From Phascolomyces articulosus (lineage: Eukaryota > Mucoromycota > Mucoromycetes > Mucorales > Lichtheimiaceae), in contig JAIXMP010000007.1 of the NCBI GenBank assembly GCA_025677815.1, positions 310,001 to 374,000 on the forward strand: 64,000 nucleotides of DNA, given 5' to 3'. Positions 37,116-48,372 of the stretch are shown here, in pieces. A program made the translations under genes and the position numbers. The first letter of the stretch is position 1. Each line of letters starts with the position of its first letter. The notes under the pieces were generated by a model. It had not been told where the DNA came from and did not search any database. It saw only the letters and a program-made list of their open reading frames with translations.

Positions 37116-39544
37116 ATGGGTCAATTCAAAAAGGAGAAAGCTAGAGTGGCCCGATCAAAAGAAGCCGGTGACGATCGTGCTACCAACATTCGTGTCAAAG
37201 GTGAAAACTTTTATCGAGATGCTAAAAAGTTGAAATATATCAACATGCTGAAGAGTGGTAAACCCATTCGTAATGCGGCTGGCAAGATTATCAAAGCAGC
37301 CGATTTTCAAAGCACTGAAACCAAAACTGCTCGTGTGGCTCCTAATCGTAAATGGTTTGGTAAGTTGTTATATTTATTTTGTTTTGGACAATGAAAAAGG
37401 AGTAAAAAAGTAGATCGAGCAAGAGAATATGAACAGTAGCACTTGATAATTATTAACGCTCTGGTAAATTTTTTTCAGGCAACACTCGAGTGATTGGACA
37501 AAAAGCTTTGGAAGATTTTCGTGAATCTCTTGGTGCAAAGATTCATGATCCCTATCAAATCTTATTAAAGCAAAACAAACTTCCCATGTCTTTGTTACAA
37601 GATCCTACCAAACAAGGTCGTATGCATATTTTGGAAACTGAATCTTTTTCGACGACTTTTGGTTCAAAGGCTCAACGTAAGAAGCCTAAACTTGAAACTG
37701 GTTCCATGGCAGAGCTCATGTCTCGAGTAGATGAAACTCAAGGTAAAAAACAACAAAAAACTACAATGGCAAATTATGCTTCTATACGTGATGACTCACC
37801 ATTTATCTGTTATAAATATATATAAAGATAATTATAATGCTAGCAAGGATACTAGTTTGTTGGCCAACAAGGAAAAGGATTTTACAGACGAAGCTCGTGC
37901 TTGGTATTTGCAAGCTGGTCAATCGAAACGTATTTGGAACGAATTGTACAAGGTCATTGATTCATCCGATGTTATTATCCACGTCCTCGATGCTCGTGAT
38001 CCATTGGGTACTCGTTGTCGCAAGATTGAAAACTTCATTCGTAAAGAAAAACCACACAAGCACCTTATTTTCGTTTTGAACAAATGTGATTTGATTCCTC
38101 CATGGGCTACAGTAAGCAATTCCTGCCTTCTTATTATATTGTTAGGAAAAGTATAAAATGAAAAATTAACCACTTTATATAATTGATAGTCCAAATGGGT
38201 TGCTACCTTATCCAAAGATTATCCTACACTCGCTTTCCATGCCTCCATCAACAATTCTTTCGGCAAAGGTTCCTTGATTCAACTTTTACGACAGTTCTCC
38301 AGCTTACATACCGATAAAAAACAAATTCAAGTTGGATTTATTGGTTACCCCAACACTGGTAAATCATCCATCATCAATACATTAAAGGCCAAAAAGGTCT
38401 GTACTGTCGCTCCTATTCCAGGTGAAACCAAGGTTTGGCAATATATTACATTGATGAAACGTATCTACTTGATTGATTGCCCTGGTGTCGTTCCTCCCAA
38501 CCCAGAAGATAATGAAACGGATATCATTTTGAAGGGTTCTGTAAGTATTTTATATCATTGGAGATGGACGCTATGACAGCTTTAATCTTTTTCATGTTTT
38601 TTTTTTACGTATCAAGATGGAAATTAACATATTTATATAAATATTAGGTTCGTGTGGAAAATGTACCCAATCCTGAAGATAATATACCTACTATTATGGA
38701 ACGTGTACGAAAAGAATATATTCAACGTACATATGATATCAAGGAATGGAGTGATCCCACTGATTTCTTGGAAAAACTGGCACGAAAGACGGGTAAATTG
38801 CAAAAGAAAGGTGAACCTGATTTCCACAACACTGCCATGATGGTCTTGCATGACTGGCTTCGTGGTCGATTGCCTTACTATGTCCCACCTCCAGAAGGTG
38901 AAAAACCAGCTACAGAGGAAGAAAAGACAGCAGCCAACAATAAGGTCAGCGTGGATCAAATCTTCAAGAACATTCATGTCTCGGTCAACTATATGGAAGA
39001 TGATATGAAGAAGGAAGCCATTATTGAAACCAGCGCTCAACAAGAAGAAACAGCTGCTGAAAAGAACGAAGCCGGTGAAGAAGAACCTACTGATTGGGAT
39101 GAAATCTTTGAAAGTGTGGTGGGTGAAGATGGCCCAGTCGCCAAGGCACCTGTGATTGAAGGCGAAGAAGAAGAGGAAGAAGAACCTACTGATTGGGATG
39201 AAATCTTTGAAAGTGTGGTGGGTGAAGATGGCCCAGTCGCCAAGGCACCTGTGATTGAAGGCGAAGAAGAAGAGGAAGAAGAACAAGAAGTGGATAGTGA
39301 ACTTGAAATGAGTGACATGGGTGAAGAAGAACCTAGTGATGATGAACAAGAGGCACCACGAAAAATGGCCAAGGAACAAGAAGCATCTTCAAAAAAGAAG
39401 AAAGCTGGTGTTCATTATTATGAAACTGCCAATGTAAAGAATCGTAACCGTAATAAGGTGAAGCCTGATGAAAATACAAAGAAGGTGATGAATAGCCGAT
39501 TGAAGGGATCTGCACAAGCAGGTACTAAACGTAAGAGACGATAG
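37116..39544 (+). CDS. NOG2: Nucleolar GTP-binding protein 2 (Nog2/Nug2, GNL2)
   Basis: Circularly permuted YlqF/YawG-family GTPase needed for late nuclear maturation and export of the 60S ribosomal subunit. Exons 37116-37359, 37479-37742, 37828-38111, 38190-38540 and 38648-39544 give 679 residues. The N-terminal NGP1NT domain has [20 protein letters not shown] and the highly conserved [20 protein letters not shown]. The permuted G motifs follow in the order expected for this family: [21 protein letters not shown] (G4), [12 protein letters not shown] (G5), [14 protein letters not shown] (G1), [11 protein letters not shown] (G2) and DCPGVVPP (G3). The C-terminus is acidic and then lysine/arginine-rich (AGTKRKRR), as usual for nucleolar proteins. 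An exact 99-bp tandem duplication (33 residues) extends the acidic part. A T-run and TTAAAGATAACATGG precede the start. Confidence 0.97.
39080..39277 (+). repeat. Exact 99-bp tandem duplication inside NOG2
   Basis: Two adjacent copies of a 99-bp unit (about 39080-39178 and 39179-39277) are identical base for base and keep frame, doubling the peptide unit that contains [20 protein letters not shown]. The glutamate run GEEEEEEE forms the junction. Identity at silent sites suggests a recent event or ongoing homogenisation. Confidence 0.95.
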
Positions 39545-40261
39545 ACAAATCCCCCTCCTCCCCCTCCCATATTTAAAAAACATACATCGCTATTCTATTT
39601 CTTTTTATTTTGTTTTTTCAGCATCCCATTTCTTTTTTCTTTCCGTTTTTTATACATTATATATCATGTCGTGTTTTTCTTTCATTTCTTTGTATTATTA
39701 TTAAAGTAATCAATTTGCATCCGTTCTTTTTTTTTTATAAATTTTTGATATGATGATGTTTTTATTCCATCTTTTGTTGAGTAATAAGACAAAGAAAAAA
39801 GCATGATCCAAGAAATACATGTTTGCTATAATTACTATTATTCATATTGATCCCAACAACAATTTCGCTTTGTTGCAAATTGAGCCAATGAAATTGGGCA
39901 CCTGAGCATACCTCAGCTGGTTCTGGGAAGGGACCTCTAAAATTGACTTCTGAGGGAAATCATCGACCCCCTCTTTCAATTCGCAAAGGTGAGACACCAA
40001 GGCCCATGGCAACACAATGTGGGGAAAGGAGAAAGAGAGAGAGATGTGCACCAAACGAACAAAACGGATGGATAGTTGGATGGATGGAGTGGATGGATAT
40101 TTAGATGGATGGATGATACATTAAAAACCATTTCAACCTTTTGGATATAAGAGATAAAATACGAAATGACGGAAATGCTTCATCGCACCAACAACAGTAT
40201 ACACCTTTTTTACCAATGCTGACTCATTAAAATTATTCCTACTCTCCTTGCTATTACACAG
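39545..40261. promoter_or_regulatory. Intergenic region and leader of the NAC alpha gene
   Basis: The NOG2 3' region is pyrimidine-rich. A GC-richer island at about 39842-40025 can form several hairpins (see findings). A (GGAT)n tract lies at about 40068-40110. The sequence CTATTACACAG directly before the ATG looks like a 3' splice site, so the leader probably contains an intron ending at the start codon. Confidence 0.45.
40068..40110. repeat. (GGAT)n microsatellite upstream of NAC alpha
   Basis: Degenerate tandem GGAT units, with T insertions, in the promoter region. Confidence 0.85.
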
Positions 40262-41117
40262 ATGTCTGCCCAAGTCGACGAGAAGCCCGTAGAGCAAAAG
40301 GTTGAAGAAGTTGTCGAGGAAACCACCCAACAAGTCGAAGTCCCCGAAACTGAGGTCGAGAGCCCTCAATCCCGTGGTGAAAAGAAGGCTCGCAAGGCTA
40401 TCCTCGGTCTTGGTTTGAAGCAAGTTCCCGGAATTACACGCGTTACCTTCACCCGTGCCCGTGGTGTATGTATCAATATTCAATAATGAGACGCGTTTTA
40501 TTATTATTTAGAAAGAGAGGGAAAAAATAAAACATAATAGGAAAGGGGTGAGAGAGGAACTGAAAGAATTATAATTATTACGAGGAACTTATTGTATTTA
40601 TCATATCCATGGGTTATCATATATAGATTGTCTTTGCCATTGCTCGCCCTGAAGTTTTCAAGAGCAACAACTCTGATACCTACATTGTTTTCGGTGAAGT
40701 TCAAGTTGAAGATATGCGCGCTCGTGCTCAACAAGCTGCTGCTCAACAACTTGCTGCTGAAGCTGCTGCCAAGGCTGAAGAAACCGAAGCCGCTGCTCCC
40801 TCCACCGTCGCCGCTGAATCCGCTTCTGCTGCTGTCGTCGAAGAAGATGACGATGAAGAAGTTGATGCCACTGGTGTCGAAGAAAAGGATATTGAATTGG
40901 TTGTCAGCCAAGCCAATGTTTCCCGTAACAAGGCTATCAAGGCTTTGAAGAACAACAGCAACGACATTGTCAACGCCATCATGGTAAGTTCTTTTTCCAA
41001 AAAGAAACATTAGTTTATATGTGTTATTGTGCAGAAGAGGGAAAGGAGTTATTCTTAAGAAATTCATGCAATTAATCGTTATTTCGTGTTTTTTTAATGT
41101 AGGAACTTACCATGTAA
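40262..41117 (+). CDS. EGD2: Nascent polypeptide-associated complex subunit alpha
   Basis: Ribosome-associated chaperone that, with the beta subunit, contacts emerging nascent chains in the cytosol. Exons 40262-40465, 40627-40983 and a 15-nt last exon 41103-41117 (ELTM plus stop) give 191 residues. Visible: an acidic N-terminus, the ribosome-binding basic motif [20 protein letters not shown] (RRKxxKK-like), the NAC domain ([40 protein letters not shown]), an Ala/Glu-rich linker, and the C-terminal UBA domain ([40 protein letters not shown]). Fungal Egd2 and animal NACA share this architecture. A probable untranslated-leader intron ends directly at the ATG. Confidence 0.97.
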
Positions 41118-41655
41118 AATCATCCAATAACTTTTCATCAAACGAAATCCAAAAGTAAAACAAATGAACTTGCGTTTTTTTTTTATAAAAAATTCCTTCT
41201 TTTCATCTCTCGACATCCGAGATTTTTTTTTCTTTTTGATCAAAAAAACAAATATTGACCACACAAACGTAAAAGACGGAGAGATATGGTTTATCAAACA
41301 AACTTTTTTTTCTCACTTTAAAGAAAGTGGGATACGTATTGTGTGAAAGTGCACGTGTGCATTTGATGAGCTATTAATAATAATAATTGGAACATAAAAA
41401 GAAAAGGATGACTGGAGAAAAACTAGTACAGAAAGAGGAAATAATGTGGTTGATTTTTGTTTTTATAAATGTGTGTGTGCAATGGATGAATATGATGAAT
41501 GGAGAGAGAGAATAGGACATGATTGTTGCGAAAAGAAAAAGAGAAGAGTAATAGTAGGTAGTAGTAGTGGTAGTAGTAAGTAGTATAGTTAGTAATAAAT
41601 GGAAATTATCTGATTTTTTGTTGAATGAATGAAGGAGGGAAGATGGATTAATTAA
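41118..41655. other. Tail-to-tail intergenic region (NAC alpha / Erf4)
   Basis: 538 bp of 3' flanking DNA of two convergent genes, with T-rich and GA/TAG-rich simple sequence. No gene seen. Confidence 0.5.
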
Positions 41656-43396
41656 TCAATCGTACAATCTGATCTCGATCTATATACATATATATAAATA
41701 TAACAATTAATATGATGAAAATAACATCCATTGGAAGAGGTTATGAGGGGTAATATATACTTACAAAGAGAAAAGCGTGCCGAACAGGGTTAGCTATAGA
41801 TATACCTTTAGAATGATACAGTCGATCATTTTCTGAATCGATAAATTGGACAAGTTGTTTAATGGACTAATTTATAATTTGGGATTAGTAAAAATTGCCA
41901 ACAAGTTGGGTACAACTTTTTAAAAAAAAATTCGACTTACACGTAGATAATGCGTAGAAAAAAGCATGGGCCATATATACAATGTTAGACATTCCATGAT
42001 ATTATCAAAAACATTCAATGAAACCTTTTCAGCGTTCTCTAATATGGCATTGATTCTTTCAATTGTATGGCAAAGTTGGTTCGCGTCGATCTATACAGTA
42101 ATAATATACATGGATCAGTTTATTAACCTTCTAATATCCTCCTTGCATCGAACAGCCTAGTGCTTCTCTCTTACTCTATCTTTCCCCTGTAGATTTATAA
42201 ATCTATTTCGCCCTCTCTTATTACACATCCCATCACACACGCTCAAAAAGGATCTTTTCTTTTTCACTCCCTGCTTTCTCCCTAATTTCTATATATGAAA
42301 GGGGGGGAAGAGAAATTTATAGGTGATATATAATATATGGAGGGAAAATAATAATATAATGAAAAAAAGAGAGTTCATAATATTTACCCTTCCTGACAAT
42401 TCGGGTGGAAATTCGGTACAAAATCTCGTAATGCCGTCTCCTCGAGAATAGTCTCGTTCAATCCGAACTGCTTTCGAAGGTACGCGTTGTGTCATTTCTA
42501 TCGTTTCATGAGGCTGTGGTGATTGTGTTGTTGATTGCCGTTCTTCCGTATTATTGGAAGGCTCAGTTTTTCTTGTCGCCGACAAAGAGTGCCGTGTTGC
42601 CATGGCATTCTGTAGATCGGTATTATTATTGGTATTATTGATATTATTGTTGCCAATAAATGACGTTCTTCCTGTCGTTGTCGTTGTGGTAGTATTCGTC
42701 GTATTATTTGGAATATTATTTTGTATACCTAAAGTCGAAGATGTTTCAACTATTAAAAGATTCCCGTTTTTTTAAAAAATGGAGATTAAAACAAAAAAGA
42801 AAAAGGAAATAAAAATAAAAATAAAAACAAAAATAAAGGTTGGTTGATAACAAGTAAAAAAAAAAAAAGGAGGTTTTTTTAAATTGGTTTGGAGGGAAAA
42901 AAAAAATTACTATTCACATTTTATATTTATTAGTATTAAACTTACAAGTTGTATTGTTATTGGTATCCTTTGTTAATATCATCGTCGCCTTCGCCGTTGT
43001 CGTGGCGCTTATTGCTGTATCATTATTGTCATTGTTATTGTTATTACTATTAGATCGCTGCAGTTGTTCTTGTTGTAATAGATAATCAAGTTTATTTGAA
43101 ATAGTATTATTCACGATGGTTGCTTTGGATCCTTGTTCACTAAGTAGTTGAAATGTACTTAGAGATAAAGCCTTTCGATGAATACTTCTGTTGGTTACAG
43201 TGGTCTGACTACTTTCAATGCTAGAAGTAGAATAACGCCTCATATATCCTTCTTTTCGTTTACGGCGAGTAGATAATGCTGATGGATAAAATAAACAAGT
43301 GTCTGTATATCGATGGTATCGTTTATGGTCATAATCGTAAACAGCTGATTTTGTTGGTGATATCAACTGTAAAGGCGATGATGACGCGCTATCCAT
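41656..43396 (-). CDS. ERF4: Erf4/Shr5-like (GOLGA7 family) palmitoyltransferase cofactor
   Basis: Partner of the DHHC enzyme Erf2 in Ras palmitoylation at ER/Golgi membranes. Exons (minus): 43396-42946, 42749-42388, 42090-41941, 41866-41765 and 41679-41656, giving 362 residues. The conserved Erf4/GOLGA7 domain starts near residue 243: AVRIERDYSRGDGITRFCTE, FPPELSGRIDANQLCHTIER, INAILENAEKVSLNVFDNIM, LTLYIWPMLFSTHYLRSIKQ, then the amphipathic end DRLYHSKGISIANPVRHAFL and the 24-nt last exon IEIRLYD. That order matches human GOLGA7 including the final EI-Y motif. The first 240 residues are an unusual low-complexity extension (Ser, Thr, Asn and Gln runs; basic patch STRRKRKEGYMRRYS). The last two exons were found by splice-phase and motif, since the frame in exon 2 otherwise runs into an intron stop. 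Confidence 0.92.
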
Positions 43397-44044
43397 TAAA
43401 TAATATAAATAGTAATGATAGTAAAGATCAACTTTAAGGTGTAGCTTTTGTAAGTGAGTGTGTATGGGGAAAAAAAAAAGAGAAAGTGGGTAGCAAAGAG
43501 AAAAGGAAAAAAGTGTAAAAAGAAAAAGACCTTTTTTTCATTCTATTTTCTTTTTTTTACTCCTCTTCAAAGTGTGTGTGTACAACTTTAAAGTGTAATA
43601 CCATTGTTACTCCAAAACCATCTTCTCTCTTAAAGTTATTTGTACACACTTGTTGTCAATAACAATGAGCATATCTTAATCTGGTATAGAATAAAAATCG
43701 ATACTAGCAGCACTAATACTGCAGGTAATAGTAGTCTAGCATGTAGGTTGAATTGCTCCACTGATATAACTGTTGGCTGTTATGAACCAAAATATATATT
43801 TTGTATTTTGCTTTTATCTTTTAATAAAAATGCATCAACCCACAAACAAAAAGAAATGGCCTTCTTTCATTTAACTTTTTTGTTAATATATAATGAAAAA
43901 TGATCACGCAAATCATTACTTTATTAGAAGTACAGCCATGATGTTGAGTTTCAGTTCCGCTTCTATTGATTTCGCGCCAAAAAAAAAAAAAAAAAAAAAA
44001 AGGTTACACATTAAATAGCGACTTAACAATTTTTTTGGGTGAAA

Positions 44045-44066
44045 ACATACCTAGTACTAGGTATGT
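44045..44066. repeat. Perfect 22-bp palindrome
   Basis: Half-site ACATACCTAGT followed at once by its exact reverse complement, without spacer. It could be a dimeric binding site or a transposon footprint. Confidence 0.9.
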
Positions 44067-44403
44067 ATCAGTTTAGTAACTATTTTTGATTTTGTAAGTA
44101 AGCATTCTTTTCTATTTCTTTATTCATTTAAATTATCCATATAATGCGAAATACAGACGCACAAAATATAATTCTTTAATAGCAATACCATAGAGGAAGA
44201 TCATTGGGATGGTCATCCCGTAGCTATCAGTCAGCACAGATATTAATTAAATACTTGAGTTTACGCCGGCACTACTATTAATCATGGTTGTTCGAGAGAT
44301 TCAATGAGCATATTTTATTCACTCCTGCAAATGGGAAATTGATATTTGGAAATTTTACATAAGGATGTTTTATGTAAATGTATAACCTTACTATTCGTTG
44401 TAG

Positions 44404-44570
44404 AAAAGAAATGAAGAACCAGTAGTCGTTTGTGCCTTAATTAATGTCGTAAATGTGGATTATGTAAAGTTATTGTCACCTGAGGATATAAAACTAAATA
44501 TAACAACAGCACAGGGTAAGAAAGACTATGTAGAAACAAGCATATTGCCAGGTTGTTTATCGAGTTTATT
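44404..44570 (+). pseudogene. Isolated coding-like exon fragment
   Basis: After an acceptor-like TTGTAG, the frame reads NEEPVVVCALINVVNVDYVK, LLSPEDIKLNITTAQGKKDY and VETSILPG, well-mixed protein-like sequence with no stop over more than 50 codons. It has no intact continuation; later pieces on the same strand (KKITEEKLEFELEERVVKEE at about 44840-44900) may belong to it. Family unknown. Confidence 0.35.
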
Positions 44571-45360
44571 TCTTATAGTATATTTATATCTCATTAACAT
44601 ATTCATATTGTGTCAAAATGCTGCGTAAAGAAAAAATCGATGTAGTGTCACAATCGTACATGCAGTATACATTTATTAGTTCAACTTTCAATAATAGAAT
44701 AGATATGATGTGCTAATACGGTGTTTTAGTGCTGTCTTATCTGGAATAATCAATGCTATGAACGGTGATGAAACTCCAAAAAAGCTTATTGGAAGGGAAG
44801 CTTCCCAAATTTTGGAGCGGCCATGTTGAAAAGAAAAAAAAAATAACAGAAGAAAAGTTGGAGTTTGAGTTGGAAGAGCGTGTAGTAAAAGAAGAGCTAG
44901 AGACGACGAGTTTTTATTTAATTATTTTTTTGATATCAGATTAAAACAAGATCATGTCATCATATACCAATATTTGTGTCAATTAAATTATATTAGGTCT
45001 ACAAGAACTATGGGTGCTGGGTGTTCATGAATATACTTGCTTAAAAAAATGAGTTGACCAACAAAAATGAATTTAACACAAAGCCTAGGAGACTTCAAAT
45101 CTATAATGTAACGAATTTCATGCCGGTACGTAAAGAGAAAGGAGGAGAGAGGATGAAGAATTAGTTACTGGTAATTATTTACTTTTTGAAGTTCTTTAAT
45201 TAGATATCATACATAGTTTGAATACGGTACAGCTGATCAAGAATTAATAGATACATTTCTGAAACCAGAAGTTTGAACAGACGATGTAACTTGTTGGAAA
45301 TTCTATGTCGAGAAACGAATATATAACATAGAATAATAATGTAAGAGTATCAAATTAGTA

Positions 45361-45993
45361 TCATTTAAAAAATGATAAAAGTAAAAGTTTGTGATTCTTA
45401 TTCAATAAGTTTATGCAATAGGGAGAAAATTCTGCATCAAGTAAAAATGAGAAGTTGAAAACAACAGAGGCATACTTAGTAAGATGAAAATCGGTATGTT
45501 GGTGAAAGCAGGTATCAAAAATAACATCCAACCAGTCAAACTCGCGACCGGCGAATTTAAGCGTCAACCTATATCAATCAAAGAGAGTAATCATGCAGCT
45601 TAACCGGAATATTTGTTTCAATGCATGTATCTTATCGGGATTCAAGAAAACATTGAAGTATGCAACGAAGTCAAAGCCATATAGGAACAAAGTCCAATCG
45701 TCATTGATGCTATTGGTAAGTACAAAATAAGGTAAAGCACTCTCGACCTTAGTTACAATATAAAACATCGAACTGATGAGTTTTACTACAATCAGGATAC
45801 TCTGGTTATTTTTACAGAGTGTATCGAAGTGACGGTGCGATAATTGGTTCAAAAATATTGACAATTCTGTAACGTTATGGATTTTCTTGAAAATATATAA
45901 CAAATTAAGAATTTCATTTACGTGGCAAAGTATACTGATAAAGTTATGGTAGTAGTCTATGGAGAGAGAAGCAAAAAAATCTTGAGCTAACAT
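45361..45993 (-). pseudogene. Open frame of about 210 codons broken by one TGA, unknown family
   Basis: An ATG at 45993 opens 139 codons to a TGA (45576-45574); the same frame then continues for 71 codons to 45361. The product is Leu/Phe/Ile-rich with HVNEILNLLYIFKKIHNVTE, NDDWTLFLYGFDFVAYFNVF and, after the stop, FAGREFDWLDVIFDTCFHQH. Such a long frame is unlikely by chance in this AT-rich DNA, but the opposite strand in the same register is also partly open, so the coding strand is uncertain. It may be a relic or a frame with a recent stop. Confidence 0.35.
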
Positions 45994-46508
45994 AGTTATA
46001 AATTATCTATGTAGAATTACTCCATTGTTTCAGGCCATGATACAAGCTTTGCCTCATCATCTTCTCGGTACTCCAAGAAAACAGCAAGCTGATAATAACA
46101 ACAAAAGATCAAGGGAAATCCCCCCCCACGAGCTTTTCCCAAAGAAATGAATTCAGTAGTATGAATATTACTATGCGTGTTTTACTTTAATATCTCATGA
46201 ACATCAAAACTTTGACATGACTGTTTAGCAGACTATATAAAAATAAGCATCTGCTGTAAAATACAATGCACAGTATTATATATTTTGATATCTATTTCTT
46301 AGATAATATATTCTACAAGAACCTTATTTCAACAATTTACGTTATAAAGATGTTTTATTTTATTTTTTTATGAATTAAATTTTCAGCACTAAAATGCAAA
46401 AGATAAAGGTAGTACATATAGTACTTATTGTACAAGAAGATTCAATAACAGGGGAAAAAAGATATATTAGCTTTTATCTATCATTTATAAAAGTATGCAG
46501 CCTTCTCT

Positions 46509-48372
46509 TCATCGAAACTTGGCAACTTCATTCAACAATTCACCATTGTCAGAATCTTCATCGACTGACCAAACCATGACACCACCGAGATTCTTGCTTT
46601 TTGCGTACTTGACTTTGATAGCAATGGATTGAGGATCATCGTATGAAATAAATGTTTTGCTGGTTGGATTAAAAAGCCAAGGGGTTTGAGAAATTTCATC
46701 AAATTTACGAATCCATGGGGAAGCGGCTTTGGTAGGAGATGTCAGAACACCTTCAGAACGTAAATTGCCGTATCGCCAAATACCAGACATGCCACCAGGA
46801 TCTTTGCTACAGTAAGGATCTTGCCAGAACGCATCAAAGGAATCACCCTTTGGAATTTGGCCTGCAATTTGTGGTTGGTATTGATTGGTCTTGCTCATAT
46901 CACTTTTAGTGGCTATAAAGTTGAAATAGAACAAATCAGCATCAGTATCGTTGTTCTCTTTTGTTTTTCTTACGCACAGTACAATAGAATATCGATTTGA
47001 AAGAAGAAAAAATGATATACTTACTGACAGAACGACCATAGAATGCAAGGCCAGGAGAGATTTTGCTTGCGGGCATACCAGCTTTGAGCCAATTGTCAAT
47101 TGCAGAAACAAAACTATCAGCATCACCATAACCAGGTTGGAAATTGAAGGGAGCATTAGGACCTATGTAAAAGTATACCATATTTTTTTAGTTACCTCTC
47201 CATGGTCCCTTTCTTGATCACATTTATTCTTAGCATAAAAAAATATACCTGTTGTTGTGTTCCATCCACCATTAATATCATAGGTCATGAGATTGACACG
47301 ATCAAGTACAGCAGCATAAGGCTTTACATCGGTCATATAACCTGATGGGGTTGTAAAAGTACGAACGTGAACAGCGGCAGTCAACTCCTTAGTTCCTTTC
47401 TTGTATTTCTTATCCATGGCTGCTCGGAGCTCTTGGAACAATGACAAAAGGTTTTTAGAATCACTTGCTTCATTCACAGCATTACAACCAGCTCCTTGTC
47501 GAGCCGGGTATTCCCAATCTAATATAGAAATTCATATAATCAATTAATTTGATGTGTTTTTTTTTCTTTCTCAGGTTTTCCCTCCCTTTTTTTCTACTAC
47601 TACACTTACCAATATCAATACCGTCAATACCATATCTAATATGGAATAGTTATTTTTTTTATTGAATTAATTTTTTTATTTCCTCACGAAAAATAACCAT
47701 TCAAGGCTAGATTGTCATGTTGTCAAAATGGAAAAAAAAAACTTACTTGTCAATTTGTTGAATGGACCAATCAATAAATTGTTTACGACCTGAAGCATTA
47801 GCTGCCATAGTACTATAACAATATATATTTCATAATTATTTAGAACGACTTTGTTCAAGACTTTCTTTTGTTTTAATGACAACAGTTTCTTTCATGGTAT
47901 ATTACCTGAATGTAAGACAACCGCTCCAACCACCAATAGAAATCAGTACTTTGGCTTTCTTATCATGAGCAGTTTTGACAAGCTCGGGCAGTTGAGTTTC
48001 GACTTGTTGAGCATCAGCCCATTCGGGTGTATTACCCTTAATCATGATAGCAAAAGCATAGTTGATATGAGTGTATTTTGTAAAATCAATCTTGCTGACA
48101 GGATAACGAGCATACAGCCCTAAAATCATATGAAAAGAAGAGAGAAAGGTGTAAGATAAAAAAAAAAACAATAGAATTTGAGGAGGGAAAAAACTTAAAA
48201 ATTTTCTGTCCTGATGATCATTGGTTGCCATTAAGAACTTACAATTTGGAAAATAACCGGTAATAGCGCTTTGTCCACTACTACTAGTAGGTGGCTCAGC
48301 ACCTTGACCTTCAGCCAGTAATGACCATAAAAAGAGTGCAAAAAAAGTTAAAAACTTCGTTGAAAGTAACAT
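46509..48372 (-). CDS. Secreted glycoside hydrolase family 18 chitinase
   Basis: Hydrolyses chitin beta-1,4 links, probably at the cell wall or outside the cell. Exons (minus): 48372-48243, 48119-47906, 47812-47747, 47635-47610, 47518-47249, 47162-47025 and 46912-46509, giving 415 residues. A signal peptide is clear (MLLSTKFLTFFALFLWSLLAEG). The barrel strands show YTHINYAFA, KAKVLISIGGWSG and the catalytic DxxDxDxE as YGIDGIDIDWEYP (Glu is the acid/base), then VNLMTYDINGG, ISPGLAFYGRSV and the closing YAKSKNLGGVMVWSVDEDSD, which contributes the substrate-lining Trp. No chitin-binding module, Ser/Thr-rich linker or GPI signal follows, so it is a one-domain enzyme. A 26-nt exon encodes most of the catalytic motif, which is split by the next intron. 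Confidence 0.95.

Larger units (their letters stand above)
43397..46508. other. Intergenic region with palindrome, poly-A run and decayed coding pieces
   Basis: It contains the Erf4 promoter, a 22-A run (about 43979-44000), a perfect 22-bp palindrome and two coding-like relics described separately. No intact gene recognised. Confidence 0.5.

Noticed and set aside
38633..39379. 248-codon minus-strand open frame over NOG2
   Set aside because: Antisense shadow of the acidic NOG2 tail; the repeated Phe-rich peptide merely mirrors the 99-bp duplication.
40504..41067. 187-codon minus-strand open frame over NAC alpha
   Set aside because: Antisense shadow of the Ala/Glu-rich NAC alpha exon; Ser/Leu-rich translation with no domain.
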